Source: Proales similis
Taxonomy: Eukaryota > Rotifera > Eurotatoria > Ploima > Proalidae
Length of the DNA: 64,000 nt
Assembly: GCA_019059635.1 (NCBI GenBank)
Contig: JAGVRJ010000004.1
Span: forward strand, 1,178,001 to 1,242,000
Direction: 5' to 3'
The notes beneath the pieces were generated by a model. The model was given only the letters and a program-made list of their open reading frames with translations. It was not told where the DNA came from and searched no databases. The first letter of the stretch is position 1. Each line of letters begins with the position of its first letter. Positions 38,959 to 49,866 of the stretch are shown in pieces. A program made the position numbers and the translations under genes.

Positions 38959-41095
38959 AAGAGATTAGATAATTGAGCTGAATCAGGCGGCGGGACCAAA
39001 AAACAAGACTCTCGACGCCTCTGGGTCACACGCGCCCGAGCGCTTCATCTCCTACGTTTCGCTCGGAGCCCTATTTGCCGCTACCTGCCGCATTTAGGGT
39101 CTCGTATTTTGAAAAACAAAACTTAAGGTCATACTAAATCACGCATGGTCTCTTATCAAATAAGCGGCCCTGGTATTGTTATTTCGTGATGATGCTGAGC
39201 CAGTCGAGATGACGCTCGTTTGATGGGCATAGAACAAGCAACGATGAGGTGAACAACCAAACGAACGAACGAGCCACCAAAATAGACGCATTAGTTATTT
39301 AATCGTTTCGATTTATTCTTTAACGAGCAGTGTTGGGCCGTCGTCGTCGTCGTCATTCTAGGAACGAGATCGCGATCAAGCTCCCTGTGCCTTTCTCTCG
39401 CTCGCCCTCTTTTTTTCTTCTTTCATTTTTACCTCAACGGTTCGAGCACTTTCTTCACGTCAAGGGAAGCGAGGCATTAAGATATTTGATTTTTATTTTT
39501 GTTTAGTCAACTCAAGCACCGGTTTCATTCACACACGCCTTTGTGCTCGCTTGATGAGACGGAGAATAACAAGTGTTTGCATTTGCGTAATAAAATTCAC
39601 GCTTGATTGATTAGCTGCCTGCGCGGCCGACTAACTGGCCGGATAGAAAAAGCTTCTTCTTGCCGGTCTGGTTTAATTCGCCATGCAGGAGAGGCCAAAT
39701 CACAGCCGAGCAGGTCTAAGGTCAAGAGGCCGATTTGAATTTGAAAGGCGATCGAAAATCTTCAAAATAGAAACGCTCAAGTGCGTCAATTTCCTTGCCG
39801 ACCATCCATTTCCAATGAGGTCTTTTGTTTGCTCGACGACCACATTAAATTGCTGGACTCGACTGGGAGCAAGTTTCATTTTGCACATTTGCCAGTCCAT
39901 TTCGAACAAAGTATTTTCATTCTGAAATTAATTGAAACGAACGAGCTCGACTCAATTAACTGTGAAATGAACGCAGGGTCTAGTTGCTGTCCCGATCTCA
40001 ATTGTAGGGCGAGACAACCAAAGGTTCGAATTCAAAGTTCTCTCTCTTACTCTGTGCTCCACCAGTTGGCGAGCAATTATCCTCGCTGCCTCATTGATTC
40101 GCGTCTAATCATGTCCGGTCAAACCTTGATTGTTTACGGATTAATGGCTTGAAAACATGCGGCCGCCTGTGCGCGATTCATGAGAAAAAAAGACGCATGT
40201 GTACGGGCCGGCGATGATAAATTGGCCCATGTTATTTGAGTGTTCTCATGCAATCTAATTGCCTTTTTCTTCTACTCGTTTGCGCACTCGTGGTCATCGC
40301 GTTTGTCCAAAGCTAATTGCCATTCGGTTCAATATCATTTGCTACTCTCATGAATAAGAAATTAGGCGTTCACTTGAGTCCACTTTAAATGGTTCCTGAA
40401 CAACAAAGCCAACTAGCAAGTTAGTCAGCCAGCCGCCCGGTCAGGTAGTCGGCCGGCCCAGGAGTTTGCTCATTAGCCAAAAGTTAAATTTTTATGTTCC
40501 AATACACCAATTTTGTAGTCGACCTTTTATTTTCACATGCATTTAGAAATTATTTCTTGAGCTGCATGATTTGAATTTATTCGTTCTGGAGGCAGTCTGC
40601 TCTGACGGCGGCCAACATTGTCGGGCTCTTTTTTATTTTTTCATATTTATTTTTGCGGTCAACTTGCATGTGAATGATAATGTGAGATGGATTTATTCAT
40701 GATGATGCGCGCAAAGGTGAATGAACGCAAAGGAGCAGGCAAGAGAGAACGAGTTTATGAACGAGCGCGCGCGCGCTCTTGTTCAATTGACCAGCTCACT
40801 TGTATGGCATTTGCATGAAGACTGCCGAGTGACCAAAACTGCAGAGCGATCAAACTCATCCACAATATTCACTTCATATTTTCTCATTTTTATAAAGAAA
40901 TACTTTGCCGGTCAGTGCGGCGAGCACGCGAGCTCGATACGCCACTCGACTTGAATTAATATTGCTCGCCCTGATACGCTTCATTCCTTTCTTTTACTTT
41001 TTTCTTTCTATTCTTCAGCCGCTCTGTATCGTTCTCTTTGGCGAAAGATTCTCTCTGATCTTTATCATTTTGTGAGCCTCAGAATTAGTTGAGAA

Positions 41096-41119
41096 TGTGT
41101 GTGTGTGTGTGTGTGTGTG
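41096..41119. repeat. (GT)n microsatellite
   Basis: About twelve GT units. Similar runs occur at about 41519-41536 and around 42855-42910, so this part of the gene-free region is rich in GT repeats. Confidence 0.9.
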
Positions 41120-42093
41120 GCGGCAAATATCACACGCCAACTGAAATGGCATGTTGTTGCAGACGAGTGCGCGGGACGGGCAAGTATTCTGCTCCAGATG
41201 AATGGTCGGAGGCAAACATTCGATAAATATCAGCAAAATCGCATCCAATTAGAGGCCTGTGAGGGCCAACAACCTGTGCGCGAGCAAGTCTGCGGCTCCT
41301 CGAGCGAGTCGAGTCAGCGACCTATCGACAACCAGTCAGCCAGTCACAGTCTCTACCACAGCCTGGCCACTTTTCTTGCGATGCTTGTTCGGCAAATACA
41401 AATAGAAAACAACATCGGCCCAGTGAGAAGGGAGTGCGAACAACTTAACTCTTTGCTGGCCGCTCGACCGGCCGCTTTTTGTTATTTCGTATTTTATTAG
41501 ATTAATCGCAAATAAACTGGTGTGTGTGTGTGTGTGCGAGAGTGAGGGTAAGCGAAAACGAGTTGAGGGCGCTTTAAAATGAAAGAAAATAGGCAATTAA
41601 AACACACTCGAGCGCAAAACTTGTGTGTGTGTGTGACGAGGTTGGTGAGTGTGGTCAATAATTGCTTTACATATATTCGTCTTTTAGACGTACTGCTCAG
41701 TTTTTATTTTTTGAGTGTCGATGGACTCAAGCAAATGGTAGTCATGGACGACGATTAGAAGGCAGCCGGACGCGTCGCTTCATTGATTAGCCGGCACGCT
41801 ACCACCTCTATTGAGCAAATAATAAGCCAGGCATGAAAACAAACCGCTCGAATCATGTCACCGGTGTTGCAGCTCACTTAAATTAGATTTAAGCTTGAAC
41901 TCTTATTGTGTTGGGATGGTGCGGAGCACGATTCTTGCTTTGTTATTATTTTCTAGTTGTTGAATGCGTGTTTGTGTATGTTGTTGAGCTGCTGCAAAAT
42001 TGAAGCTGACAAGAACCGAAAGAGCATTGTAAAGTGTGAGGAACCGAGAAGAGAGAGGGGAGAAGAATGAACGAGAGCCAGAGAGAAGGAGAG

Positions 42094-42118
42094 GCAGAGA
42101 GAGAGAGAGAGAGAGAGA
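42094..42118. repeat. (GA)n microsatellite
   Basis: A perfect GA run of about twelve units inside a roughly 100-base polypurine stretch (42040-42140). Confidence 0.88.
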
Positions 42119-45100
42119 AATAGGGGGGAGATGGAGAGGAGAGATTGAAGCAAATGAGATGCCTTAGCAAAACTTGAGCGAATGAAAATAGAAGAGCAGC
42201 GATTTCTTTTTTCGTTAGTTTATTGTTCGTTTCATGTCTAATTATTTTGTCTCTCAAAGAGGCCGAAGCAGCTCAGCAGCATTTGAGAAGACTGACCGAG
42301 TTAAAAAAAAAAGAATAAAAATGAATAAAGAAAGAAAATTGACGGACACGAGTGGCGTGTAATCAAGCCGCAGCGGCGATCAATCATTTCGGCCAAAGCT
42401 TGTCATTGTCAAGCAAAGAGCGAGAGAGAAATAGTTTGACCATGAGTCGATCGTTCGAGTGAATCAGATTCGAATCGACACTGACGCACTGTGTGCTCCT
42501 CCGGCCGAAACTTAATTACAAGGTGTGTCAAGATAAAACTAGTTGAACCGAATCGGCTAATCTGCCTGCAGCTTAGCGAATCGTCATGACATTTGCAGCC
42601 TACTCTTCGAAATGTTTGCTCATCAAACTCTTTTACTGGTCATTAAAGCTTCTAAATCTACAGCCAGTGCTCGATGAACAGGTACATTCGATAGGCGAAT
42701 GAATGCAACATGTCCTGTTTGCGATAAGATTAAACCCATCACGCTAGCTTGAGCGCGGCGGCTGTCTCCTTGGCCTCAGCGCGGATTAAGGCCGAGCGTA
42801 TATTCCAGTCATGCGCTCAATAAAATGGGTCGAGTCCTTCGGGGCCGTCGGGCTCTGTGTGTGTGTGTTTGGTATGTATGTGAGCGTGTGTATGTGTGTG
42901 TGTGTATATGAGTGGGAGTATCAGTTAGTTTTAGAGCGAGTCAGAATGGCCTGTGGTGAGCGTCGACGGCAGCGAATAAGTTGAGGCGAGTGCGAATGGT
43001 CTCTCGCGCTATCTTGATTGATACATTAATTTATCGCACCGGTCTTAGTTCGTTCGGCATTTAATTGGGCCAGCTGCACATCAAACGCAATCGCAGCAGC
43101 CTTCATGCTCGGGGCGAGCTTATCTCTATTGAAGTTTCATTTCACGCCATGCCCTATTTAATGCTGAAATTCGACTCTACTATTGGCAAACACGTCGGCC
43201 GATTAGTTGCCAGCAGCTTGCCTCTTGGTCTGCCAGCCAGCCAGTCAGTCGGCCATTCCGGCTCATCTCAATCGAGCCGGCCGCATTGGTCAACAACCAC
43301 TCGCCTAGCTTCTTTCTTTTCTTTGTATTTTCTCGTTCATTATTAGCTCACTTGGCCATAATTTATTTATCGGCCAAATAAATATTTCTAATCTATTTGT
43401 CGCCGTATTAGATTTCAATTACATGCAAATACTTTTTGAGCTGCAGATGCTCAACAAAACAGCGCACGTCGATGGGCGACGCAGACACCGTCGCCTGCGT
43501 TCGCTTGCTCACCGGTCAGTCGCCTAATAAAGCATGAATATAAATTAGAAGCGACGCGCAGTTCTGTCTCCCTTGCGCTGGTTAGATAAGATTAAACCAT
43601 AGAGAGTGTCGACAAGGATTTCAAGCTCGCTCGCTCGCTTTATGTACGCACCGTAAATCACCAGTGGCCATTAAACTTTGTTTCTTTTGCTCGGCCCACA
43701 TCCATCTTCTTCATCGCCATAATTATTTTGATGCCTTGCCAGTTTCATTAATCGCATTTCATTCACTTTGAAATTTTCTTTCATTTCTTAAAGCTTGTTT
43801 CTTCTTTTTTTTTTGTAATTCTCTTGTGTTGCGCTGACCAGCCCTGCTCACTGGTCTCACTGGCCTCTCATTCAGCTTCGAGTCCGAATGAAACGATCGT
43901 CATCTCGCTTCTTCTTCCTTTTCTTTTTCTCCTGCCGTTTTGCCGCCAGAATTTATCATTTTCAGAGGCGCACGTCCGAATACAATAGAAAGACCATAAA
44001 AACTGAATTCAAGCCGTCTAGCTTCACTTTGCATTCCCTTAATTCTAGATAGAACGCGCAAGAGCCGCAGAAAGAGAAACAGAGAGAGAGAGAGAAAGTA
44101 GCTCGCTGATTTGAAGATCTTTTAAGCTCAAAACCAAGCGCGTTTGTGTTTTGTGTATTTTTTTGTGTACAAGCTTTGGGTAACGTCCGTTTCTGTGTGT
44201 GTGTGTGTGCGTTCAATCTGCTCAGGTTTTCTTTTATTTTCGACGGGACCCAAATTCGCATTTGCTCGGCGAGTGCTCGTAGAAAATTAGCTTATTCAAA
44301 ATGCGCCTCTTTCCGGCCCAAAACGAGTTGCTTGAATTATTGTGGGCTTTTAAGCAGCGATTTGTAGGCGCGGCGGCACGCTCTTCAAGCGAGACATCTA
44401 ATATATTATAAATCTATGTACACACATATCACGTTGCGGTTACATAATGGTCAGAGCGGCTCTATCGGCACCAACCAACAATCGCATTGTTTTTCGAACG
44501 TGTGTTGCCGGCGCGGGTCTATTTCAAGTGAGTTAGCGGGCAATGAGAAGAGCCGGAGAGCAAACGAACCAAACAAGTGAATGAGCTTGTTGGCAAGTTA
44601 GTTGGTCGAGCTAGAACGAGGACGACAACTCCGACCAAAGCGTATGAACAACATAACTTGTCGGCCGCTTTTTTTTTTTTCATTCTTACTTTTCTATGTG
44701 TTGTTCTCGAGGCGATCCGAACCGTCAGTATCGCTTATGCACACACGCGTGAGCTAACTCTGTATGCGGGTATGTTTGGGCAACAACTTGAGCAAACGTT
44801 CAGCTCCATTAGGCGGACGAGCGCCGATTGCCGCCCGTATTTGGCTCGCGCCGAATGAATCAGGATGCAATCGAGACTCGCTCGCAATTTACATTTTCTT
44901 GAGCGTCGTGCAATTAATACCACGTTTGTGAGCAATTCAAGAAAACAATAATCGAGACCCCTTCCTCCCTTTCTTACTCGCTCACTTCTCGCTTTCTTCT
45001 GTTTTCTACTTGAAATGCTTGATGGCGATTAGACCGAGTCAACTTCTTCTCCACTCCCAAGCCCGACCCCTGGCGCCAAGCGAACACATCGCCAATTCAC

Positions 45101-45483
45101 CTCTTTTCCTTTGTCCATTTTCTCTAATCGTGCTTTCTTTTCTGCTCTAGACGAGTCTGAAAATACAATAACTTGCCGAGCAATCGATTGACGTCCGACG
45201 CTCGATCAACACACGACTGTGGATTGTATTCGAGTTCATATATATGCTTATTAAGTGTTAGTTGTGGTGCTAATGCTGCATCTGACTCAACTGCTCACTG
45301 ATTAATTAAAATGGAATTTAAATCCAATCGATTGATGCAAAGTGCAATCACCGGCCAAGTCGAGTAAACAAGAGCGGATTAGTTAAATAACACATCGTGG
45401 TGTTGGCGTCCAATCGATAAAATCAAATCGAGAGAAGAAAATTCGGAAAAACGTGAATAGCCAACAGAGAGAGAGAGGAAGCA

Positions 45484-47712
45484 ATGCTGCCACAACCAGC
45501 GCTCGTGGTTCACATTCTATTTGCTGTGTGCTCATCGGCCGCGACCTATTCGCAATCGCAGTCCTTTCCGCCTGTTGTCGACAACAACTCCGCATGTCCC
45601 AGAATAATCTACAACGGAAATCGAGTAGTGCAGAACTGCAGCTCGCTAAATCTGGCCGCCAACTGGTCAATACTCGGCGTGGACAACTATTTTGTGGGCG
45701 AACTGCTCCTGCTCGACAACAATTTCCGCGATCGTCTTCCCTATCAGGCGATCAACACCTATCCGCGTCTCAAGTCGCTTGATCTAAGCTCCAACTTGCT
45801 GAGCGAGTCGACCACCGACCTTCAGCTGATTGACTGCCACCAGAATTGTATAATTGAACTGAATCTAAATTTCAATTTGTTCACGCGCATACCCATGCTG
45901 AGCTTCACCTGCATGTTCGAGCTCAAGCGGCTGCGAATGCGCAACAATCCAAATCTCGTCGTACTGGACAGCATAAACGCGTTCACGTATCCGATATCGG
46001 CCAACAACACAGCCCGCGACATGCCCAATCTGGAGCTGCTCGATCTGGCCTACTGCAGTATTGAAGTGATAAATCTGAATCAGTTCACGATCTTGTCCAA
46101 GTTTCCCAATCTGAAATATTTGAATTTGTACTCGAACAAAATTCGCATGATCTACCAGAACCCGTTTCTGGTCACGCCCAAGCTTGCCTACCTCAATCTG
46201 GACGGTAATCAGCTCAACTGCAAACGCGAGCTCTTATGGCTCAAGTATTATCTCATTCGCAATCCGCTGCTCTCAATCCACCCGAACGGCACCACTCTGA
46301 GTCTAAACTACACGCCGTCTTGTTTCACTGTCCTGTCCAACTCGAGCGAGTCGATCGTCGATCTAAACGACAACTTGTTCTATACGGACATCTTCTTGAG
46401 CACCACTCGGACTAATCTGGCCAACATTGAGGTGTTTGAAGGCGACACAGTCGATCTAGACTGCCAGCAGTACAGCGTTCCAGCATCCGATCTCTGGTGG
46501 ACGTACGACGATCGAGTTCTCACTCGAATAGTCAGTCCGGACAGTCCGTATGTGTTTATTGAGAACTTCAACGCGACCAGCTCGCCGTTCAACAAGACCA
46601 GCGTCTTGCGGCTCAAGGACGTTAAGCGCGATCAGGCCGGTCTGTACGCGTGCGCCGCATATTACTCGGGCGCGATGAAAAATGCCAATCAGAACATAAA
46701 CCAGATAAACTTCAGAGTTAAAGTGCTGCCCAATCCGAGAGTGAACGAGGGCTCACTTTCAGGCGGTGCGATTGCCGGCATAGTGATCGGCGCTTTGTTT
46801 CTATTTTTATTGTTGTGCTGTCTCCTGTTGCTGTGCATATGGTGCTGTTGCTACCGACTTGGCCTCTGCTGTTTCAAGTCATCGTCATCCTCCTCCTCTT
46901 CTTCTTCTTCGTCCACATCCACAGCGGACTTGTACAAGAAGAGCAGCAGCAAGCACGCGCTTAAATACGACTCGAGCCAGAACTCGCAGCTCAGCGAGCT
47001 TGACGAGAACGCGTCCGGCTTCAAGGACATAAATCGTTCGCGGCCAAACTACGTTATAAGCACCATATCGAAGGCTGGCTCCAGCAACATGCAAGTCAAA
47101 CGAGTGGGCGAGACATATCCGGACTCGTCGAGCACGTGGAGAGTAGAGGCGCCTCTTGACAACAATGCGTTCACGCTCAGTTGCAAAGATCTGGCCATCG
47201 AGCAGCAAGAGCTGGACGAGAGAGAGGCTCGCGAAGACGCCGCAGCGGCTTTGGCTTCCCGTTACTTGGACGGAGCGTGCGCTCGATACGAAGTTGACTG
47301 TGACGATCATTACGTCAAGACGATTAGCCGAGACTGCGAGCCGGTAACTGTTCGTCAGTACTCGTTCAGAAGTTCGAGTCGGGATCGAGCAGCTCCTCGA
47401 CACGCTCACGTCAACTCCTACCAGAACGCAGAGCCGTACTTGTACTCGAACAATGAGCAGCGAGCGCCGTCTCGCTCCGACGTTTTCTTTTCCTACAACG
47501 AAGAAAGGCACACGACCAACACGGAATATGTGCGAACGACGACCAACTCACACGGCGATAATCACTTTGTCGCCTCGTCAGCTCTCAGCAACGCTCGTCT
47601 AAATCAGAGTGATTCAAGTGCAGAGGGCCGAGTAATTCCGATCGAATTGAGCAATAGCCGTGCGCAACAAGAAATCAACCAAAGCCTGAGCAAATACGAC
47701 AGTGATGTTTAG
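45484..47712 (+). CDS. LRR-Ig single-pass transmembrane protein
   Basis: A single intronless exon of 742 residues. It starts with a signal peptide (MLPQPALVVHILFAVCSSA). Leucine-rich repeats follow at about residues 50-280 (LKSLDLSSNLL, IELNLNFNLF, LELLDLAYCSIEVINL, LKYLNLYSNKI, LAYLNLDGNQL), with a cysteine-bearing C-terminal cap. One Ig domain lies at about 318-400, with a Cys near VDLDCQ, WW, and the DQAGLYACAA signature. Near 428-455 is a long hydrophobic helix followed by a cysteine cluster (CIWCCCY) likely to be palmitoylated. The cytosolic tail opens with twelve serines and ends SDV, a class I PDZ ligand. The architecture is that of Kekkon, LINGO, AMIGO and LRIT-type neuronal adhesion or receptor-modulating proteins. 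One Ig domain plus the PDZ end is most like Kekkon, but orthology is not established. Confidence 0.85.
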   Translation: MLPQPALVVHILFAVCSSAATYSQSQSFPPVVDNNSACPRIIYNGNRVVQNCSSLNLAANWSILGVDNYFVGELLLLDNNFRDRLPYQAINTYPRLKSLDLSSNLLSESTTDLQLIDCHQNCIIELNLNFNLFTRIPMLSFTCMFELKRLRMRNNPNLVVLDSINAFTYPISANNTARDMPNLELLDLAYCSIEVINLNQFTILSKFPNLKYLNLYSNKIRMIYQNPFLVTPKLAYLNLDGNQLNCKRELLWLKYYLIRNPLLSIHPNGTTLSLNYTPSCFTVLSNSSESIVDLNDNLFYTDIFLSTTRTNLANIEVFEGDTVDLDCQQYSVPASDLWWTYDDRVLTRIVSPDSPYVFIENFNATSSPFNKTSVLRLKDVKRDQAGLYACAAYYSGAMKNANQNINQINFRVKVLPNPRVNEGSLSGGAIAGIVIGALFLFLLLCCLLLLCIWCCCYRLGLCCFKSSSSSSSSSSSSTSTADLYKKSSSKHALKYDSSQNSQLSELDENASGFKDINRSRPNYVISTISKAGSSNMQVKRVGETYPDSSSTWRVEAPLDNNAFTLSCKDLAIEQQELDEREAREDAAAALASRYLDGACARYEVDCDDHYVKTISRDCEPVTVRQYSFRSSSRDRAAPRHAHVNSYQNAEPYLYSNNEQRAPSRSDVFFSYNEERHTTNTEYVRTTTNSHGDNHFVASSALSNARLNQSDSSAEGRVIPIELSNSRAQQEINQSLSKYDSDV
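46879..46917 (+). repeat. Serine-codon repeat in LRR-Ig cytosolic region
   Basis: A run of mixed TCA, TCC and TCT serine codons encodes twelve consecutive serines just inside the membrane. It also creates a spurious long antisense open frame. Confidence 0.85.
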
Positions 47713-48152
47713 TGACAGCGACCTTGATACATTGAGCCGTTCTGAACGGCTGCATTTCGATCAATCGCTTTGATCTTCGATTCGCTTCAGGCGACCAATG
47801 TCAATATCCGCCTTTTACATTTCTTCTTCTTTTTTTCTCGCAGGTTGCAGCTTTTCTTCTTTTCTGTCTTTGAAAACGTTTTCTTTGACTCCATTTGATC
47901 AATCCAGACTAAATTATTATTGGATCGCGAAAGTGACAGGCGACCACGGACGAAATCATCGAAATCAAGAACAAGCTGTGCGATTTGCGCATTAACTCTA
48001 TCGGCAGCTTGGCTGTCATTTTTATTCTCGCACCTGTTTTTCTATTTGATTTCCAAGTCTCATTTTAATAAAAAAAAAGCTTTTTTATATTCAGTTGAGC
48101 TCATTTGCTTTCTTGTTGGCGGCGTGGTTTTCTCCCAGTTGTTCAATGCCTC
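47713..48152. other. Convergent spacer between LRR-Ig and EAF
   Basis: These 440 bases lie between two converging stops and hold both 3' UTRs. The sequence is T-rich. A plus-strand AATAAA occurs near 48066. No gene is seen. Confidence 0.5.
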
Positions 48153-49032
48153 CTAATTTTCACTGTCGGTCGCCTCGTCGCTCAGATTCAAATCTTCGCC
48201 GAATATATTCTCGGCTGCGAATAAAGGCAGGTCAGTTTATGTGCCTCTTTGGAGAAAAAGAGAGAGAGAGGGCCAAGAGGATTACCTGTTTGCGATCGAG
48301 TCGAAGTGGGCACTGACATGGACACAGACGGCGGCGAGGGTGTCAGCTCTCTGAACGAGTTGTTCTCCGGCCTCGATTTCGACATTGACGTCTTTTTACT
48401 GCTCTCGTCGGGCTTTTTGCTCTTTCGTGCCAAACTGCTCTCGTTGGTGGGCGTAATTGCCCGCTGAGATGCTACAATCTGGGCTTTGCTTGATCCCTCG
48501 AGTCTAGCGTTTCGTTTGAGTTTGGTCGTCTACAAAGCATGTGAGCCAAGTGAATCTCACCGACCTGCTGCGCTTGAGAATGAAATTCGACTGCAGCCGC
48601 TCGAGAGTGAACTCGTTCGTTCGTGTGTCGTAGATGAGAACACACTCTTTTGTTGAGCTTGGCTGCTTGTTGCCTGTGAACTGAGTGTACTTTTGAGCCG
48701 AGCCCTGTCACCGAGCAAACCGGAGTAAGCGTGCGAACAATCAAATGAAAACAAACTGAATAGACTGACATCGACATGCGGCACTTGAATTTGAACATCG
48801 TTCTTGGCGCCGATCGTTACTTTGGCTTCTTGGTTCTTGTCTATTGACGCCGGCGTGAAGTCATCTATTTTTCGATTGCAATCTCTCTTGTCAAAAGCAA
48901 TTTGCGCTCATTCAAAGTTCAAGCTTTACATTTAAAATTGTGATAGGACACTTTTGACCCGTTCTGGAACGTTTTTCCGATATTCAGCTCGTACGGCTGC
49001 TCGAGCTCGATCAGATCGATCAGCTCGTTCAT
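48153..49032 (-). CDS. EAF: ELL-associated factor (EAF1/EAF2 family)
   Basis: This nuclear cofactor binds ELL and stimulates RNA polymerase II elongation in the super or little elongation complex. Exons are 49032-48930, 48864-48770, 48704-48561, 48529-48286 and 48214-48153, giving 215 residues; all frames close. The N-terminal EAF domain is recognisable: ELNIGKTFQNGSKVSYHNFK, then YDFTPASIDKN, VQIQVPHVDGSAQKYTQFTGNKQPS and ECVLIYDTRTNEFTLERL. The last segment matches the family's CVLIINHDTGEYVLEKL-type block. After it comes a basic, serine-rich transactivation half. It ends in an acidic DLNLSDEATDSEN, as EAF proteins end in a short Ser-Asp tail. Each exon is short, so the gene is easily missed by single-frame ORF calling. 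It is divergent from LPCAT, with 834 bases between. Confidence 0.88.
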
Positions 49033-49866
49033 GTCGCCGTGCTTGCTTTGCCTTTCTTCCTACTCGCGCGGCTGCTCTCCTCTCCTCTAATTCTCTTCTC
49101 TGCTTCTCCTCTACTTCTCCTCTGGCGTGTACGGCTCTCTGGCGTCGTTCTACTCAGCCTGGAGTAGAAAGCTAATTGTGTACGTGAATATAACCCAAAT
49201 GAACTTATTCACTCTTTAGAGTCGATTTGTTTGGTTAGATTTCAAATTATTTATGGCAATGAATGTGTTTTTGTTGTGCATGTGCAATTTAGGCCGGCGT
49301 ATTTAACACGTCGATTTGACTCAGCTGAGGACAAGGAACATGTACGCCATGCAAACTGGAATTTTCCCGCTTCTCTTTGCCCCATTTGCCTCTTTGTACG
49401 CCTCACTCTTTTCTTTTTTGCGTTTTGGGCCAATTTCGTTTTTTCATTTCATCTTCACATGTCACTCTGACGGCTCTCTCTCTCTCTTTCTCTCTTCATT
49501 CTGCGTCATTCGTTTTTAGCTGGATAAAGCTCGCATATCTCGAGCGTTTCTGTGTCATCCCAGTCACTTTTTCACTTTTCTAGAAGCGACTTTAAATACA
49601 CGTCAGCAATTCAAATTCTTTTATTTTTCTTGGCCGCATTTGCCTTCGAAGATGCCAGTTGCACTCGATTTAGCATAATTAATTTGATTTATTTCAACGT
49701 CATTCACCATCATATGCGTAGTAGTGCTGCTGGTTCGTTAACATATTTGCTTCTATTTGTAGTCGACTAGAGCTTGGTGCTAATTGTGGCCGTGCAGATG
49801 CCAGCTGATTCTAGTTCCGCATCAGTTAATTCCACTTGGTTCATTCAATGTTGGTCCATTTAGAGA
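49033..49866. other. Divergent spacer between EAF and LPCAT
   Basis: These 834 bases contain the promoters of two divergent genes. The sequence is pyrimidine-rich on the plus strand. Short frames present are low-complexity Ser/Leu/Phe artefacts. Confidence 0.45.

Larger units (their letters stand above)
35072..45483. other. 10.4 kb gene-free region upstream of LRR-Ig gene
   Basis: This is the largest stretch without a supported gene. Six-frame reading shows only frames under about 130 codons without domain signatures. It is dense in homeodomain-like TAATTA cores, GA/GT microsatellites and GTC repeats, and has one GC-rich perfect palindrome near 40767-40782. It separates two divergently transcribed genes, sHSP (-) and LRR-Ig (+). 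In a genome with 100-base gaps elsewhere, such length suggests cis-regulatory DNA or an undetected non-coding RNA. No tRNA or known microRNA was recognised. Confidence 0.5.

Noticed and set aside
39683-40152. Overlapping plus-strand frames of 80 and 123 codons in the 10.4 kb gene-free block
   Set aside because: They overlap in different frames, show no similarity pattern and no convincing splice sites.
40760-40790. GC-alternating palindrome
   Set aside because: It is a short perfect inverted repeat that could adopt unusual structure, but it is too small and simple to call a functional element.
46885-47511. A 208-codon minus-strand open frame antisense to the LRR-Ig gene
   Set aside because: It lies entirely inside the coding exon, is low-complexity (Arg/Val/Gly runs from the serine repeat) and reflects codon bias of the real gene.
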